This document shows positions 33,988 to 40,922 of a stretch of DNA of 64,000 bases, one piece after another; position 1 is the first letter of the stretch, and the number at the start of each line of letters is the position of its first letter. The translations under genes were made by a program, and so were the position numbers. A model generated the notes under the pieces. The model saw only the letters and a list, made by a program, of their open reading frames with translations, was not told the DNA's origin and did no database searches. Origin of the DNA: Flavobacterium algicola (lineage in GTDB: Bacteria; Bacteroidota; Bacteroidia; Flavobacteriales; Flavobacteriaceae); NCBI RefSeq assembly GCF_022399565.1, contig NZ_JAJTUT010000003.1, positions 434,001 through 498,000 on the forward strand, given 5' to 3'.

Positions 33988-34455
33988 TTATTTTTTACGT
34001 TTTGATTTTTTTGAGCTAGGCTTTTGTTCAATCCATTTTTTATATAGATCTTTCTGCTCTTGATTAAGGTATTCGTTAATCTTTCGAGTAGATGTTTCAC
34101 TTAGCGCAGTAATCTCTTTAAATTTTTGTTCCTGACCAACTTGTTCGTCTTTCAATATAATAGATTGCTCACGAATACTTTCTTTTAAAACGTTCCCGAT
34201 AGCTATTTCTTGTAAAGCATCAAGTTTTAATTCGGGTGTCATTTTTTTCATAATTTCACCAACAGTAACTTCAACAGGAATTTCCTTTGGTTTCTCCGGA
34301 GCATCTTGAACTTGATTAGATCGGTCCATTCTACCACTTCCGTAACCATTATTATTTCCGTAGCCATTATTGTAACTATTTCCATATTGCGCATTTGCAG
34401 CACTAACAGTAAATAAGAAAACTATTAAAAGTAAAAAGGGATTCAATTTAATCAT
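33988..34455 (-). CDS. Secreted helical protein, Spy/CpxP-like in layout
   Basis: A 155-residue secreted protein with signal peptide (LLLIVFLFTVSAANAQ), an Asn/Gly/Tyr low-complexity stretch (about 23-42, YGNSYNNGYGNNNGYGSG) and a helical, charged remainder (VTVGEIMKKMTPELKLDALQ, then EQVGQEQKFKEITALSETST) ending in a basic tail SSKKSKRKK. The helical part with repeated Gln/Glu/Lys looks like LTXXQ-type (Spy/CpxP) periplasmic proteins, but the LTxxQ motif itself is not clear. It lies 38 nt from the stop of rimO on the same strand, and 33 nt from the amidase start codon. Confidence 0.7.
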   Translation of the reverse strand: MIKLNPFLLLIVFLFTVSAANAQYGNSYNNGYGNNNGYGSGRMDRSNQVQDAPEKPKEIPVEVTVGEIMKKMTPELKLDALQEIAIGNVLKESIREQSIILKDEQVGQEQKFKEITALSETSTRKINEYLNQEQKDLYKKWIEQKPSSKKSKRKK

Positions 34456-34493
34456 GATAATTTAGTATTAAATGTGTCCAATAAAAATATTAA

Positions 34494-35807
34494 TTATGCA
34501 GGTTCTCCGTAAAGATCAAATTCGGTAGCATCCGTAATTTTAATCATAGCAAAATCTCCTGTTTTTAAATAATGTAGCGAAGCATCAATCAGAACTTCAT
34601 TATCAACATCCGGACTGTCAAATTCTGTTCTACCTACAAAATGTTGTCCTTCTTTACGATCAATGATACATTTAAATACTTGACCGATCTTTTCTTGATT
34701 CAAATCCCATGAAATCTGTGATTGCAATTCCATTATTTCATTGGCACGATCTTGTTTCACATTATCAGGAACATCATCTTCTAGTAAATAAGCATGCGTA
34801 TTTTCTTCATGAGAATAGGCAAAACATCCCATACGATCAAATTTCATTTCTTGTACCCAGTCCTTTAGAATATTGAAGTCTTCTTGAGTTTCCCCAGGAT
34901 AACCAACAATCAAAGTAGTACGAATTGCCATTCCAGGAACTGCAGCTCTAAAGTCTTTTAATAATTGAGTTGTTTTTGCTTGAGTTGTTCCACGACGCAT
35001 TGATTTTAAAACAGAGTCCGAAATGTGCTGTAAAGGAATATCAATATAGTTGCAAATTTTAGGTTCGCGCTTCATTAAATCCAATACATCCATAGGGAAA
35101 CCAGTAGGGAAAGCATAATGCAAACGTATCCATTCAATACCCTCTACTGCTGCCAGACCTTCAAGTAATTCGGCAAGATTACGTTTTTTATAAATATCAA
35201 GACCGTAGTAAGTTAAGTCTTGAGCGATCAAAATTAATTCTTTCACACCATCTCTAGCTAAACCTTGTGCTTCTTTGACCAATTTTTCAATCGGTTGTGA
35301 TACATGTTTACCTCTCATAAGTGGTATTGCACAAAAACTGCAAGGTCTATCGCAACCTTCAGCAATTTTTAAGTATGCATAATTCTTAGGAGTTGTAGTC
35401 AAACGTTCTCCTAATAATTCATGTTTGTAATCTGCACCCAACGCTTTTAATAGTTGAGGTAATTCTGTAGTTCCAAAAAATTGATCTACGTTTGGGATTT
35501 CTTTTTCCAAATCAGGTCTATAACGCTCCGATAAGCACCCTGTTACAAAAACTTTGTCAACTAAGCCTCTTTCTTTTTTATCTGCATATTCCAAAATCAT
35601 ATTAACGGATTCAGCTTTTGCATTATCGATAAATCCACAAGTGTTAATCACGATAATATTCCCCTCTTTCTCAGCAGGAGCTTCATGTTCCACTTCTTTA
35701 CCATTGGCACGAAGTTGACCCATTAAGACTTCACTGTCATATATGTTTTTAGAACACCCAAGGGTGATTACGTTGATTTTGTTCTTTTTTAAAGACTTGG
35801 TTCTCAT
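34494..35807 (-). CDS. rimO: Ribosomal protein S12 methylthiotransferase RimO
   Basis: RimO is a radical SAM enzyme that adds a methylthio group to an aspartate of ribosomal protein S12. The 437-residue protein has the N-terminal UPF0004 cluster cysteines C18 (LGCSK), C57 (NTCGF) and C91 (TGCLSERY), the radical SAM cysteines C152, C156 and C159 (GCDRPCSFC) and a C-terminal TRAM domain ending DATEFDLYGEPA. The IPLMRGKHVSQP and DLTYYGLDIYKKRNL motifs are RimO-type rather than MiaB-type. A TAATTTTG element at 35827-35834 gives a leader of about 15 nt. Confidence 0.97.
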   Translation of the reverse strand: MRTKSLKKNKINVITLGCSKNIYDSEVLMGQLRANGKEVEHEAPAEKEGNIIVINTCGFIDNAKAESVNMILEYADKKERGLVDKVFVTGCLSERYRPDLEKEIPNVDQFFGTTELPQLLKALGADYKHELLGERLTTTPKNYAYLKIAEGCDRPCSFCAIPLMRGKHVSQPIEKLVKEAQGLARDGVKELILIAQDLTYYGLDIYKKRNLAELLEGLAAVEGIEWIRLHYAFPTGFPMDVLDLMKREPKICNYIDIPLQHISDSVLKSMRRGTTQAKTTQLLKDFRAAVPGMAIRTTLIVGYPGETQEDFNILKDWVQEMKFDRMGCFAYSHEENTHAYLLEDDVPDNVKQDRANEIMELQSQISWDLNQEKIGQVFKCIIDRKEGQHFVGRTEFDSPDVDNEVLIDASLHYLKTGDFAMIKITDATEFDLYGEPA

Positions 35808-35826
35808 AGTTTTGTAAATTGGAGTG

Positions 35827-35834
35827 CAAAATTA
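35827..35834 (-). promoter_or_regulatory. -7 promoter element of rimO
   Basis: TAATTTTG on the minus strand fits TAnnTTTG, about 20 nt before the rimO ATG at 35807. Confidence 0.5.
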
Positions 35835-35884
35835 CACTTTTTTATCCAAACAGCGTCAAGATTACTCTGTTTTAGGAGGTTTTT

Positions 35885-35949
35885 GGGAGCTATTTCCTGC
35901 TCCCGGAGTTTTGGGAAGATATAACTCTTCTTCCGCTATCGTTTCATGA
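35885..35949 (-). repeat. Second, diverged copy of the AGCAGGA...AGCTCC repeat
   Basis: Read on the minus strand the element starts ATAGCGGAAG and ends GAGCAGGAAATAGCTCCCAA, matching the edges of the element at 23379-23460 (GTAGCGG and ACAGCAGGATAAAGCTCCAA). The first AGCCCTGAT edge and the long central hairpin are lost, replaced by a short GAAGA...TCTTC pairing. It lies upstream of rimO and downstream of the FadL-like gene's terminator. Confidence 0.55.
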
Positions 35950-35984
35950 GAGAATGTCTCCCGAAACGTCAAGACAGTAGTGGC

Positions 35985-36020
35985 TAAAAAAAATCCGTCT
36001 CAAATCATGAAACGGATTCA
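35985..36020 (-). terminator. Rho-independent terminator of the FadL-like gene
   Basis: On the minus strand AATCCGTTTCA pairs with TGAGACGGATT (one mismatch) and is followed by a run of eight T. It starts about 20 nt after the stop codon. Confidence 0.8.
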
Positions 36021-36040
36021 GAATGTCTTACATTCTTAAG

Positions 36041-37552
36041 TTATAATTCGAATACTAAACTAAGTAAAACAGTATCGGTTTTGACATTTATATTGGCACC
36101 GTCTGTAAATCCCTGAGAAAAGTAACCTTGCTGATTGTCTCTTTTAGTATTAGCATACGCTAAATCTAATTTGGTAGATCCAAAGTTGTAACCAATACCC
36201 GCAGAATACCCTTTTAAGTCACCAATAGATGAATTGTCTTGATAAGGACTTTGTTCATAACGATATCCAGCACGAAGGCTTAAAGCTTTAATTTTATATT
36301 CTCCACCAACTCTTATCTCATTGCTTGCTTGTAATGTTTGTTGAATATCGGTATTTATATAAGGATCTCTTGTGTCTCTTTCAATTGAATATTCCGCTTT
36401 ACTGTAATCTTTGCGGCTGTAGTCTACACTAATTAAACCATTTTTCCCAAATACATATGCCAAACTACCTGTAAACTTACTTGGAGTTTTTAGTTTGTAA
36501 GTATCATAAACTACAAAATTATTAGAGTCAGGTGCCTTAAACCCATCAGATGTTTCAGATGATAAGTCTTGTCTTAATTCATCATTTAATGTGTACCAAG
36601 TAGGGGATTCATAAGCAAGCCCTACTCTCAATTCTTTTGTTGCTTTTATAATCGTTCCTAGTTGAAAGGAAAATCCAGAGCCATAGGTGTAAATTTCATT
36701 TTCGAATAGCGTATTTTGCAATAGAACAGGATTAGCAGTATTATTGCCATTTTCTTCGTAGAAAGTCGTAGTTTGTCTAAAGTCTGTAAAATGGGAATTT
36801 AAATTTAAACCAAAATGGATTCTATCGTTATAATCTGCAGATGCATTAAATGCTAGTTTTCCATTATAACCAGTTGCAATTATAGCATTTTCTTGATAGT
36901 AATTCCCTCCCGACGGTACATTAGAATTGTAAACATTATTATTGTCAGTGTCCTCTAAAGGATTGATCAGAAAACCTTCATAACCTAGAAATGCTTGTTG
37001 GTCAGCATAATTTAACTGATAATAAGTACTTTCTTTTATTAAACCTAAAGGAATACCATCTTGTTGTTTAAGAGGATTAGCATTTGCGAAGCTTAAAAAA
37101 TAATCTCCCACAGAATTGGTAGGATTCACACCTGCTGAGAAAGATGTGTTATCAAAATTATTTGTATTTTCATAATTTATGGCAATAGCAAATTTTTTCC
37201 ATTTCGATTCTCTATTACCATTCTTAAATACAAATACAGCTCCAGCTTGATTCATAGTAAAATTGTCGCTCTTCTCATTGAAGTTCGTACCAAAGTAATT
37301 TGAAGCATTATTAGTAGTTGTATTTCCAAAAGTCAAAGCCATCTGATTATTTGAGAACACTGATGATCCTGCTGGATTCACGTTAAGAGAAGATAGATCT
37401 CCTCCCAAAGCACCAAAGGCTCCACTCATTGCTTGGTATCGGGCTGTACCCATGATATTGTTTTGTGAGTAACGAACTGCGTCTCGCACTTCTTGTGCCT
37501 GCACAGATGCAAACGAAAGTCCTGCTATAAAAACGTATATGATTTTTTTCAT
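36041..37552 (-). CDS. FadL/OmpP1-type outer-membrane transport protein
   Basis: A 503-residue outer-membrane channel of the OMPP1/FadL/TodX family, which moves hydrophobic compounds such as long-chain fatty acids. A signal peptide (MKKIIYVFIAGLSFASVQAQ) precedes the family start NNIMGTARYQAMSGAFGALG, then GGDLSSLNVNPAGSSVFSNN (the conserved N-P-A-G hatch-like segment). Aromatic-rich strands follow, such as GLISVDYSRKDYSKAEYS, and the protein ends VLLSLVFEL. It is preceded by the Tyr/Gly/Asn-rich lipoprotein gene on the same strand with 42 nt between stop and start, so the two form a probable operon. Confidence 0.92.
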   Translation of the reverse strand: MKKIIYVFIAGLSFASVQAQEVRDAVRYSQNNIMGTARYQAMSGAFGALGGDLSSLNVNPAGSSVFSNNQMALTFGNTTTNNASNYFGTNFNEKSDNFTMNQAGAVFVFKNGNRESKWKKFAIAINYENTNNFDNTSFSAGVNPTNSVGDYFLSFANANPLKQQDGIPLGLIKESTYYQLNYADQQAFLGYEGFLINPLEDTDNNNVYNSNVPSGGNYYQENAIIATGYNGKLAFNASADYNDRIHFGLNLNSHFTDFRQTTTFYEENGNNTANPVLLQNTLFENEIYTYGSGFSFQLGTIIKATKELRVGLAYESPTWYTLNDELRQDLSSETSDGFKAPDSNNFVVYDTYKLKTPSKFTGSLAYVFGKNGLISVDYSRKDYSKAEYSIERDTRDPYINTDIQQTLQASNEIRVGGEYKIKALSLRAGYRYEQSPYQDNSSIGDLKGYSAGIGYNFGSTKLDLAYANTKRDNQQGYFSQGFTDGANINVKTDTVLLSLVFEL

Positions 37553-37594
37553 TGTAATTTAATTTTAATATTATCAGACTATACCTAACTATAT

Positions 37595-38557
37595 TTATCT
37601 ACTTCTTCTGCTTCCAGATGAGCTAGATCCTGAACTTCTTGAACTTGATCCAGAACTACTAGGACTACTGTAAGAACGTGATGGGCTAGTGGTGCTTCCT
37701 CTTCTCGAGCTATCATAACTTTCAGAATTGTAAGAACGTGTTGGTGTAGTGCTTTGTCTAGTACTAGTGTTAGGGGTGTAAGTTCTACTTGTTGATGAAC
37801 TACCACTTCTAGAAAATACTGGTGTCGTACTTGTACCGTAAGAACTTCTACGACTTGTACTGCTATTTGATGAGCTTCTACTATAAGTGCCTCTACTATT
37901 AGTACTAGAGTTGACAGCATTGTAAGTACCTCTTCCGTTATTGCTACTTGATCTTACTCTATTATAGGAGTTGTAATTATTGTAGTAGTAAGGGTTGTTG
38001 AAACCATTGCCATAACCACCGTATCCATATCCATAACCGTAAAATGGAGAATTCCAGCCAAAGTTGTTATAACCGCCGTATCCCCAATTGTAATAAGGGG
38101 AATTCCAGCCAAAATTATTGTAACCATAATAAGGAGAATTCCAACCAAAATTAGAATAACCCATTCCGTAATACGGGTTGTTGTATCCCCAGCCGTAACC
38201 AATACCCCAATTATTTGAGTAGATGTTTATGTCTGTAGTGGGATGGTTGTCACCCCAACCAGCATACTGCTGTGTTGTGTTTTGAGTATCATCATAGTTA
38301 TTGTAGCTATCTACGTCGGTAAATATCTCGTCTGATTCCGATTCAGACTGCAGTGAGTTAAAATATTGTCCGTAAGCATTGTCCCGACTGTAGTTTTGCG
38401 CTACTTCGTTACGATATGAATTTGAGTCTCCGTAGATTCCATCACTTTCATAATAGGAGCTGTTTTGGTATGACCCACAAGAAGTTAATAATAGAATACT
38501 CAAACCAAATAGTAGATAAAGAGAAGTTTTTTTTGAGGTAAAAATATAAGTTTTCAT
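37595..38557 (-). CDS. Asn/Tyr/Gly- and Ser-rich lipoprotein (annotated as vitellogenin-like)
   Basis: A 320-residue lipoprotein with a lipobox (ILLLTSC, Cys27). Residues 115-195 are rich in Tyr, Asn, Gly and Trp and contain three copies of NFGWNSPYY or NFGWNSPFY (about 136-144, 148-156, 165-172). From about 200 to the end it is almost pure Ser/Arg/Thr/Gly, with SRSYSSPSSSGSSSRSSGSS near the end. Such proteins are sometimes labelled 'vitellogenin II precursor' in Flavobacterium, which says nothing about function. It is surface-exposed or periplasmic and probably disordered. It lies upstream of the FadL-like gene on one transcript; a TATTTTTG element is at 38588-38595. Confidence 0.8.
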   Translation of the reverse strand: MKTYIFTSKKTSLYLLFGLSILLLTSCGSYQNSSYYESDGIYGDSNSYRNEVAQNYSRDNAYGQYFNSLQSESESDEIFTDVDSYNNYDDTQNTTQQYAGWGDNHPTTDINIYSNNWGIGYGWGYNNPYYGMGYSNFGWNSPYYGYNNFGWNSPYYNWGYGGYNNFGWNSPFYGYGYGYGGYGNGFNNPYYYNNYNSYNRVRSSSNNGRGTYNAVNSSTNSRGTYSRSSSNSSTSRRSSYGTSTTPVFSRSGSSSTSRTYTPNTSTRQSTTPTRSYNSESYDSSRRGSTTSPSRSYSSPSSSGSSSRSSGSSSSGSRRSR

Positions 38558-38577
38558 ATCTGTATGGTTTTTTATTG

Positions 38578-38605
38578 TTGCACATTACAAAAATAGTTAG
38601 TTTTG
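38578..38605. promoter_or_regulatory. Divergent promoters of proS and the lipoprotein gene
   Basis: On plus, TTG (38578-38580), 17 nt, then TAGTTTTG (38598-38605) is a textbook match to the Flavobacterium consensus TTG-N17-TAnnTTTG, leading to proS after a leader of about 48 nt. On minus, TATTTTTG (38588-38595) serves the lipoprotein gene. The two elements are interleaved, so polymerase binding to one should exclude the other. Confidence 0.7.
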
Positions 38606-38657
38606 CGGAACTATTTAGTTAAAATAATAAAACAATATTTGTGCCAAACTATTCAAT

Positions 38658-40136
38658 ATGAGCAAGAACCTTACTACACGATCCGAAGATTACTCAAAAT
38701 GGTATAACGAACTGGTTGTTAAAGCCGACTTAGCTGAAAATTCGGGAGTTAGAGGCTGTATGGTTATCAAGCCCTATGGTTATGCAATTTGGGAAAAGAT
38801 GCAAGCGGAGTTAGATCGAATGTTTAAAGAGACAGGTCATCAAAATGCTTACTTTCCTTTATTTGTTCCAAAAAGTATGTTTGAGGCAGAAGAGAAAAAT
38901 GCAGAAGGATTTGCTAAAGAATGTGCTGTCGTAACTCATTATAGATTAAAAAATGATCCAGATCGACCTGGGAAATTAATGGTAGATCCAAATGCAAAGT
39001 TGGAGGAAGAGTTAATTGTTCGTCCGACATCTGAAGCAATTATATGGTCTACTTATAAAGGTTGGGTTCAATCCTATAGAGATTTGCCTTTATTGATTAA
39101 TCAATGGGCAAATGTTGTCCGTTGGGAAATGCGTACTCGTCTATTTTTAAGAACAGCAGAGTTTTTATGGCAGGAAGGTCATACTGCTCATGCAACACGT
39201 CAAGAAGCAATTGAGGAGTCAGAAAGAATGATGAACGTTTATGCTGATTTTGCACAAAATTTTATGGCAATTCCTGTTGTGAAAGGATTGAAAACAGAAA
39301 CAGAACGTTTTGCAGGTGCTGTCGAAACATATTGTATTGAAGCATTGATGCAAGATGGTAAAGCATTACAAGCTGGAACATCTCATTTCTTAGGTCAGAA
39401 TTTTGCAGAAGCTTTTGATGTGAAATTCGCGACTGCAGAAGGTAAACAAGAATACGTATGGGGTACTTCTTGGGGAGTTTCTACGCGTTTAATGGGTGCA
39501 TTGGTAATGACGCACTCAGATGATCAAGGTTTAGTTTTACCTCCAAACTTAGCGCCAATACAAGTTGTGATTGTTCCTATTTATAAAACTGATGAACAGT
39601 TAGATGCTATTTCTGAAGCGGTAGCTACTTTATCAACTGATTTGAAAAAGCTGGAAGTAACGGTGAAATTTGACAACAGAACGACTCAGAAGCCAGGATT
39701 TAAATTTGCAGAATGGGAATTAAAAGGTGTGCCGGTACGAATTGCTGTTGGACCAAAAGATTTAGAGAACGGCACTTTTGAAGTAGCTAGACGTGATACT
39801 TTGACCAAGGAAACAAAATCTAAAGATGGAATAGCTGTTTATGTTAAAGAGTTGCTAGAACAGATTCAGATTGATTTGTTTGATAAAGCTTTTGAATATA
39901 GAAATTCTCATATTACAGAAGTGAATGATTTTGAAGAATTTAAAGAAGTTTTAGAAGGAAAAGGAGGTTTTGTATCTGCACACTGGGACGGAACTGCAGA
40001 AACAGAAGATAAGATCAAAGATTTAACAAAAGCAACTATTAGATGTATCCCTTTGGATGCGAAAGAAGAGCAGGGAACCTGCGTGCTTACTGGGAATCCA
40101 TCTTCTAAAAGAGTGCTATTTGCAAAAGCTTATTAA
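38658..40136 (+). CDS. proS: Prolyl-tRNA synthetase, archaeal/eukaryotic type
   Basis: A class II synthetase of 492 residues that charges tRNA-Pro. It is the short archaeal-type (ProS type 3), without the editing INS domain of E. coli ProS. Visible motifs: [17 protein letters not shown] (motif 1 side), [40 protein letters not shown] (motif 2), and [13 protein letters not shown] leading to [20 protein letters not shown] (motif 3). An anticodon-binding domain follows, and the C-terminal part ends KRVLFAKAY. It is followed by the tRNA-Glu cluster. Confidence 0.97.
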   Translation: MSKNLTTRSEDYSKWYNELVVKADLAENSGVRGCMVIKPYGYAIWEKMQAELDRMFKETGHQNAYFPLFVPKSMFEAEEKNAEGFAKECAVVTHYRLKNDPDRPGKLMVDPNAKLEEELIVRPTSEAIIWSTYKGWVQSYRDLPLLINQWANVVRWEMRTRLFLRTAEFLWQEGHTAHATRQEAIEESERMMNVYADFAQNFMAIPVVKGLKTETERFAGAVETYCIEALMQDGKALQAGTSHFLGQNFAEAFDVKFATAEGKQEYVWGTSWGVSTRLMGALVMTHSDDQGLVLPPNLAPIQVVIVPIYKTDEQLDAISEAVATLSTDLKKLEVTVKFDNRTTQKPGFKFAEWELKGVPVRIAVGPKDLENGTFEVARRDTLTKETKSKDGIAVYVKELLEQIQIDLFDKAFEYRNSHITEVNDFEEFKEVLEGKGGFVSAHWDGTAETEDKIKDLTKATIRCIPLDAKEEQGTCVLTGNPSSKRVLFAKAY

Positions 40137-40163
40137 TTTTTTTAATTTTTTTTGCATCTGCTA

Positions 40164-40193
40164 TTGTACTTCTCAAAAATAGTTGTATTTTTG
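40164..40193 (+). promoter_or_regulatory. Promoter of the tRNA-Glu cluster
   Basis: TTG at 40164-40166, a 19-nt spacer and TATTTTTG at 40186-40193 lie just 20 nt before the first tRNA, a good fit to the Bacteroidota consensus. Confidence 0.7.
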
Positions 40194-40213
40194 CATCCGC
40201 AATAGAGAAGCAA

Positions 40214-40285
40214 GGCCCGTTCGTCTATCGGTTAGGACGCATGGTTTTCATCCATGTAAGAGCGGTTCGATTCCGCTACGGGCTA
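40214..40285 (+). tRNA. tRNA-Glu (anticodon TTC), copy 1
   Basis: A 72-nt cloverleaf with acceptor stem GGCCCGT/ACGGGCT (terminal G-T pair), D arm GTCT...GGAC, anticodon stem CATGG/CCATG with loop TTTTCAT (anticodon TTC) and T arm AGCGG-TTCGATT-CCGCT. The 3' CCA is not encoded. Confidence 0.95.
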
Positions 40286-40331
40286 CTATTTTTATTGCAT
40301 GTTAAGTTTCCTGAACTAAAGAGGGAAAAAT

Positions 40332-40403
40332 GGCCCGTTCGTCTATCGGTTAGGACGCATGGTTTTCATCCATGTAAGAGCGGTTCGATTCCGCTACGGG
40401 CTA
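40332..40403 (+). tRNA. tRNA-Glu (anticodon TTC), copy 2
   Basis: Identical over all 72 nt to the tRNA gene 118 nt upstream; the spacer between them is unrelated to the sequence after the second copy. Both are probably cut from the same transcript. Confidence 0.95.
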
Positions 40404-40448
40404 CAAAATTAATCTTCGTTTTAGATTAATAACTAACTAGGGGATAAT

Positions 40449-40520
40449 GGTCCGTTCGTCTAGGGGTTAGGACGCCAAGATTTCGTCTTGGTAACAGGGG
40501 TTCGATTCCCTTACGGACTA
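40449..40520 (+). tRNA. tRNA-Glu (anticodon TTC), divergent copy 3
   Basis: A third 72-nt cloverleaf: acceptor GGTCCGT/ACGGACT, D arm GTCT...GGAC, anticodon stem CCAAG/CTTGG with loop ATTTCGT, again with TTC in the anticodon position. The loop has A at position 32 and G at 37, unlike TTTTCAT of the other copies, and A32-T38 could extend the stem to 6 bp. The T stem has a G-T pair. It lies 36 nt before rpsT. Confidence 0.85.
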
Positions 40521-40555
40521 CAAAAAAAAATAATAAAAGATAAAAATATAATACA

Positions 40556-40807
40556 ATGGCAAATCACAAGTCAGCATTAAAAAGAATTAGAAGCAACGAA
40601 AAGAAAAGAGTGTTAAACAGATACCAACACAAAACTACTCGTAATGCTATCAAAGCATTAAGAATAGCTACTGATAAATCTGATGCTACTGCAAAATTGT
40701 CAAACGTAATATCTATGATTGACAAATTAGCAAAAAAGAATATTATCCATGATAATAAAGCTTCAAACTTAAAATCTAAGTTGACTAAATTTGTTGCAAA
40801 ATTGTAA
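40556..40807 (+). CDS. rpsT: 30S ribosomal protein S20
   Basis: An 83-residue, very basic helical protein that binds 16S rRNA. It has the S20 start MANHKSALKRIRSNEKKRVL and the conserved helical hairpin with NAIKALRIATDKSDA and IIHDNKASNLKSKLTKFV. It follows the tRNA-Glu genes, is possibly part of the same transcript, and ends at a terminator. Confidence 0.97.
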   Translation: MANHKSALKRIRSNEKKRVLNRYQHKTTRNAIKALRIATDKSDATAKLSNVISMIDKLAKKNIIHDNKASNLKSKLTKFVAKL

Positions 40808-40833
40808 TAATTGCTCCTTATATTTTAAAATAT

Positions 40834-40864
40834 AAAAAAAGCTCCTTTTTAAGGGGCTTTTTTA
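40834..40864 (+). terminator. Rho-independent terminator of rpsT
   Basis: AAAAAGCTCCTT and AAGGGGCTTTTT arms (one G-T pair) and a closing T run. Confidence 0.82.
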
Positions 40865-40922
40865 GTTTGAGTAAATTCGACCCAAAAATTAACTTTGTAA
40901 TTTTCAGGTCGAATAGTTATAA

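Noticed and set aside
37585..37920. Minus-strand ORF of 111 codons inside the Ser-rich lipoprotein gene
   Set aside because: Frame-shifted shadow of a low-complexity coding region; Val/His/Gln-rich product with no fold.
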